A stretch of DNA of 64,000 nucleotides from Natrinema salifodinae (GTDB lineage Archaea > Halobacteriota > Halobacteria > Halobacteriales > Natrialbaceae): assembly GCF_900110455.1 (NCBI RefSeq), contig NZ_FOIS01000004.1:620001-684000 (forward strand), read 5' to 3'. Position numbers and translations under genes: made by a program. Under the pieces are notes generated by a model that saw only the letters and a program-made list of their open reading frames with translations, was not told the DNA's origin and did not search any database. Position 1 is the stretch's first letter. Each line of letters opens with the position of its first letter. Below are positions 62,982 through 64,000 of the stretch, one piece after another.

Positions 62982-63272
62982 TTACTGAATGTGGCCTTCT
63001 TCCCGAAGCTGGTCGGCCTCGCTCTTTTCGTAGCGCCAGGTGATGTCCGCTTTCTCGTCCTGCCAGTCCCAGGGCTCGACGAGGACGACGTCGTCCTCAC
63101 GGATCCAGATGCGCTTTTGCATCTTGCCCGGGATGCGTGCGGTGCGCTCTGTCCCGTCGGCGCAGCGTACTTTCACCCGATTCGCCCCGAGCATGTCCGT
63201 GACGGTCGCGAAGACCTCGTCGTCCTCTGGCATTCGGAGGTTCTTCCGCCCACCGTTACCGTCGTCGCTCAT
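62982..63272 (-). CDS. eif1A: Translation initiation factor aIF-1A
   Basis: A 96-residue S1/OB-fold initiation factor. It has [20 protein letters not shown] as the OB core, [18 protein letters not shown], and [18 protein letters not shown] at the C-terminus. It binds the small ribosomal subunit and helps to place initiator tRNA. Its TATA elements lie at 63296-63310. The protein is essential and conserved; one copy is seen here. Confidence 0.97.
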   Translation of the reverse strand: MSDDGNGGRKNLRMPEDDEVFATVTDMLGANRVKVRCADGTERTARIPGKMQKRIWIREDDVVLVEPWDWQDEKADITWRYEKSEADQLREEGHIQ

Positions 63273-63295
63273 GGCCGCAGATTGACGGCCGAGCG

Positions 63296-63310
63296 GTTTA
63301 ATCCTTTATA
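63296..63310 (-). promoter_or_regulatory. TATA region of the aIF-1A gene
   Basis: On the minus strand TATAAAGGATTAAAC lies about 25-38 nt upstream of ATG 63272. Either TATAAA or TTAAAC could be the box; the second is at the exact leaderless distance. Confidence 0.65.
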
Positions 63311-63409
63311 CCCCTCTCGAGTACCGGGTACCGGTCACCGGCGACCGGGACCGCCGCCCGGAGCACGGAAACCGCGCCGCTTATTCCGCTCGGCTCTGCA
63401 GGCCTGCGT

Positions 63410-63589
63410 ATGTTGCAGAATCTCGGCGCGCTCGGTATCGTCGGACTCGTGATCCTGATCGCCGGCATCGCGCTCATCGCGTACGCGAACCTCGTGATCG
63501 CCGTCGGCATGGCGCTCGTCCTCGCCGGCCTGGGCCTGGTCGTCAAGTCGCTGATCTCGGGGATGCTCCAGAATTTCGGAATGTTCTAA
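63410..63589 (+). CDS. Short haloarchaeal membrane protein
   Basis: A 59-residue protein with two hydrophobic segments covering nearly all of it, from MLQNLGALGIVGL to GMLQNFGMF. It is of the type I associate with DUF7470 in Halobacteria, unverified. TTATTCC at 63381-63387 fits a leaderless promoter about 27 nt upstream. Function unknown. Confidence 0.78.
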   Translation: MLQNLGALGIVGLVILIAGIALIAYANLVIAVGMALVLAGLGLVVKSLISGMLQNFGMF

Positions 63590-63683
63590 ATCGCGATCCG
63601 CGTCGCGGTCAGAAGCCGATCCCGACCCCGATGCCGGGGTACTGAGGTACAAGCGTTTTGCAACTGGCTCCCGTCGTGCCGAT

Positions 63684-63944
63684 ATGGGATACACGCTTCA
63701 GTACTACGACCTGGTCCTGGTCTGTATCGCGGCGAGTCTCGGGATCGGCGCCGGCATCGGCTACGCGACGCCGGTCCCGTATCCGGCCGCGATCGCGGCG
63801 CTGGGGTTCGTCGCGATCGGCTTCATCGGGCACGCGCTGTTCGTCAATGGGCCGGTCGACGACACCGAGGATCTGGTCGAAGAGGTCGAACTCGAAGAGG
63901 TGCCACAGGTGCTGTCGCCGGTGGAATCGGAGCCGGAAACGTAG
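63684..63944 (+). CDS. Small membrane protein with acidic tail
   Basis: An 86-residue protein with two hydrophobic segments (about residues 10-30 and 35-55) and an acidic cytoplasmic tail of about 30 residues. Starts at ATG 63684; AGCGTTTTGC (63653-63662) is a weak TATA at about 27 nt. It may be cotranscribed with the 59-residue gene upstream. Function unknown. Confidence 0.72.
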   Translation: MGYTLQYYDLVLVCIAASLGIGAGIGYATPVPYPAAIAALGFVAIGFIGHALFVNGPVDDTEDLVEEVELEEVPQVLSPVESEPET

Positions 63945-63965
63945 CGGTCGTCGTCCGACCGCGAC

Positions 63966-64000
63966 TCAGGCCTCGTTGTCCCCGGCTCGGTGCTCGCTGA
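63966..64000 (-). CDS. Possible 3' end of a minus-strand gene
   Basis: Read on the minus strand the last 35 bases give SEHRAGDNEA and a TGA stop at 63966-63968. An acidic C-terminus of this kind would suit a haloarchaeal protein. Only ten residues are in view, so this is a guess from frame and stop position. Confidence 0.3.
   Translation of the reverse strand, partial: SEHRAGDNEA

Overview
The window is chromosomal DNA of a halophilic archaeon (class Halobacteria). The signs are very high GC, acidic proteins rich in Asp and Glu, many Tat signal peptides with lipoboxes, a PGF-CTERM anchor, archaeal aIF-1A, an archaeal-type IleRS and PRPP synthetase, a halobacterial 2Fe-2S ferredoxin, a halocyanin-like protein, and TATA elements about 27 nt upstream of start codons (leaderless genes). 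The gene set would suit Natrialbaceae (Natrinema/Haloterrigena-like), but that placement is inference. I see no rRNA, tRNA, CRISPR array, intact insertion sequence or replication origin.

Layout. 1-3385: polar amino acid ABC transporter (binding protein, permease, ATPase, second permease). 3401-6656: a haloarchaeal conserved protein, a Gln/Gly/Met-rich protein with CxxxC pairs, upp, a cupin and a DUF2892-like protein. 6879-10898: TAXI-type TRAP operon behind an AT-rich promoter. 10994-16854: small conserved proteins, an ACT regulator, hisB and hisA. 16978-23068: transporter block (SLC13-like carrier with RCK_C domains, FetAB-like ABC pair, two PiT-family permeases). 23386-28339: ferredoxin, ClC, UspA, HPP protein, prepilin peptidase, HIT protein. 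28664-31139: a polyol-phosphate locus (CDP-glycerol glycerophosphotransferase-like enzyme, nucleotidyltransferase, glycerophosphodiesterase). 31220-47217: UDG, ileS, an SDR, a large exported gluzincin-like protein, an HNOB-domain protein, prs, a beta-propeller protein, glmM, UspA, hisI and serA. 47218-49840: 1.1 kb without a convincing gene, then three tandem paralogues of an unrecognised family. 49937-64000: EamA transporter, serB, metY-metX, a DsrE-like protein, MFS transporter, halocyanin-like protein, class V aminotransferase, several small proteins, a palindrome-dense spacer and aIF-1A.

How the genes fit together. Metabolic genes cover histidine (hisA, hisB, hisI, prs), serine (serA, serB), methionine (metX, metY), pyrimidine salvage (upp) and amino-sugar precursors (glmM), but the his and ser genes are scattered. 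The loci most worth a second look are the three-paralogue cluster at 48304-49840, the polyol-phosphate locus at 28664-31139, the Met/Gln-rich CxxxC protein at 4312-5043, the HNOB protein lacking a His at the expected heme-ligand site (39007-39546), the promoter palindrome of metYX (56775-56786) and the hairpin-dense spacer at 62690-62960.
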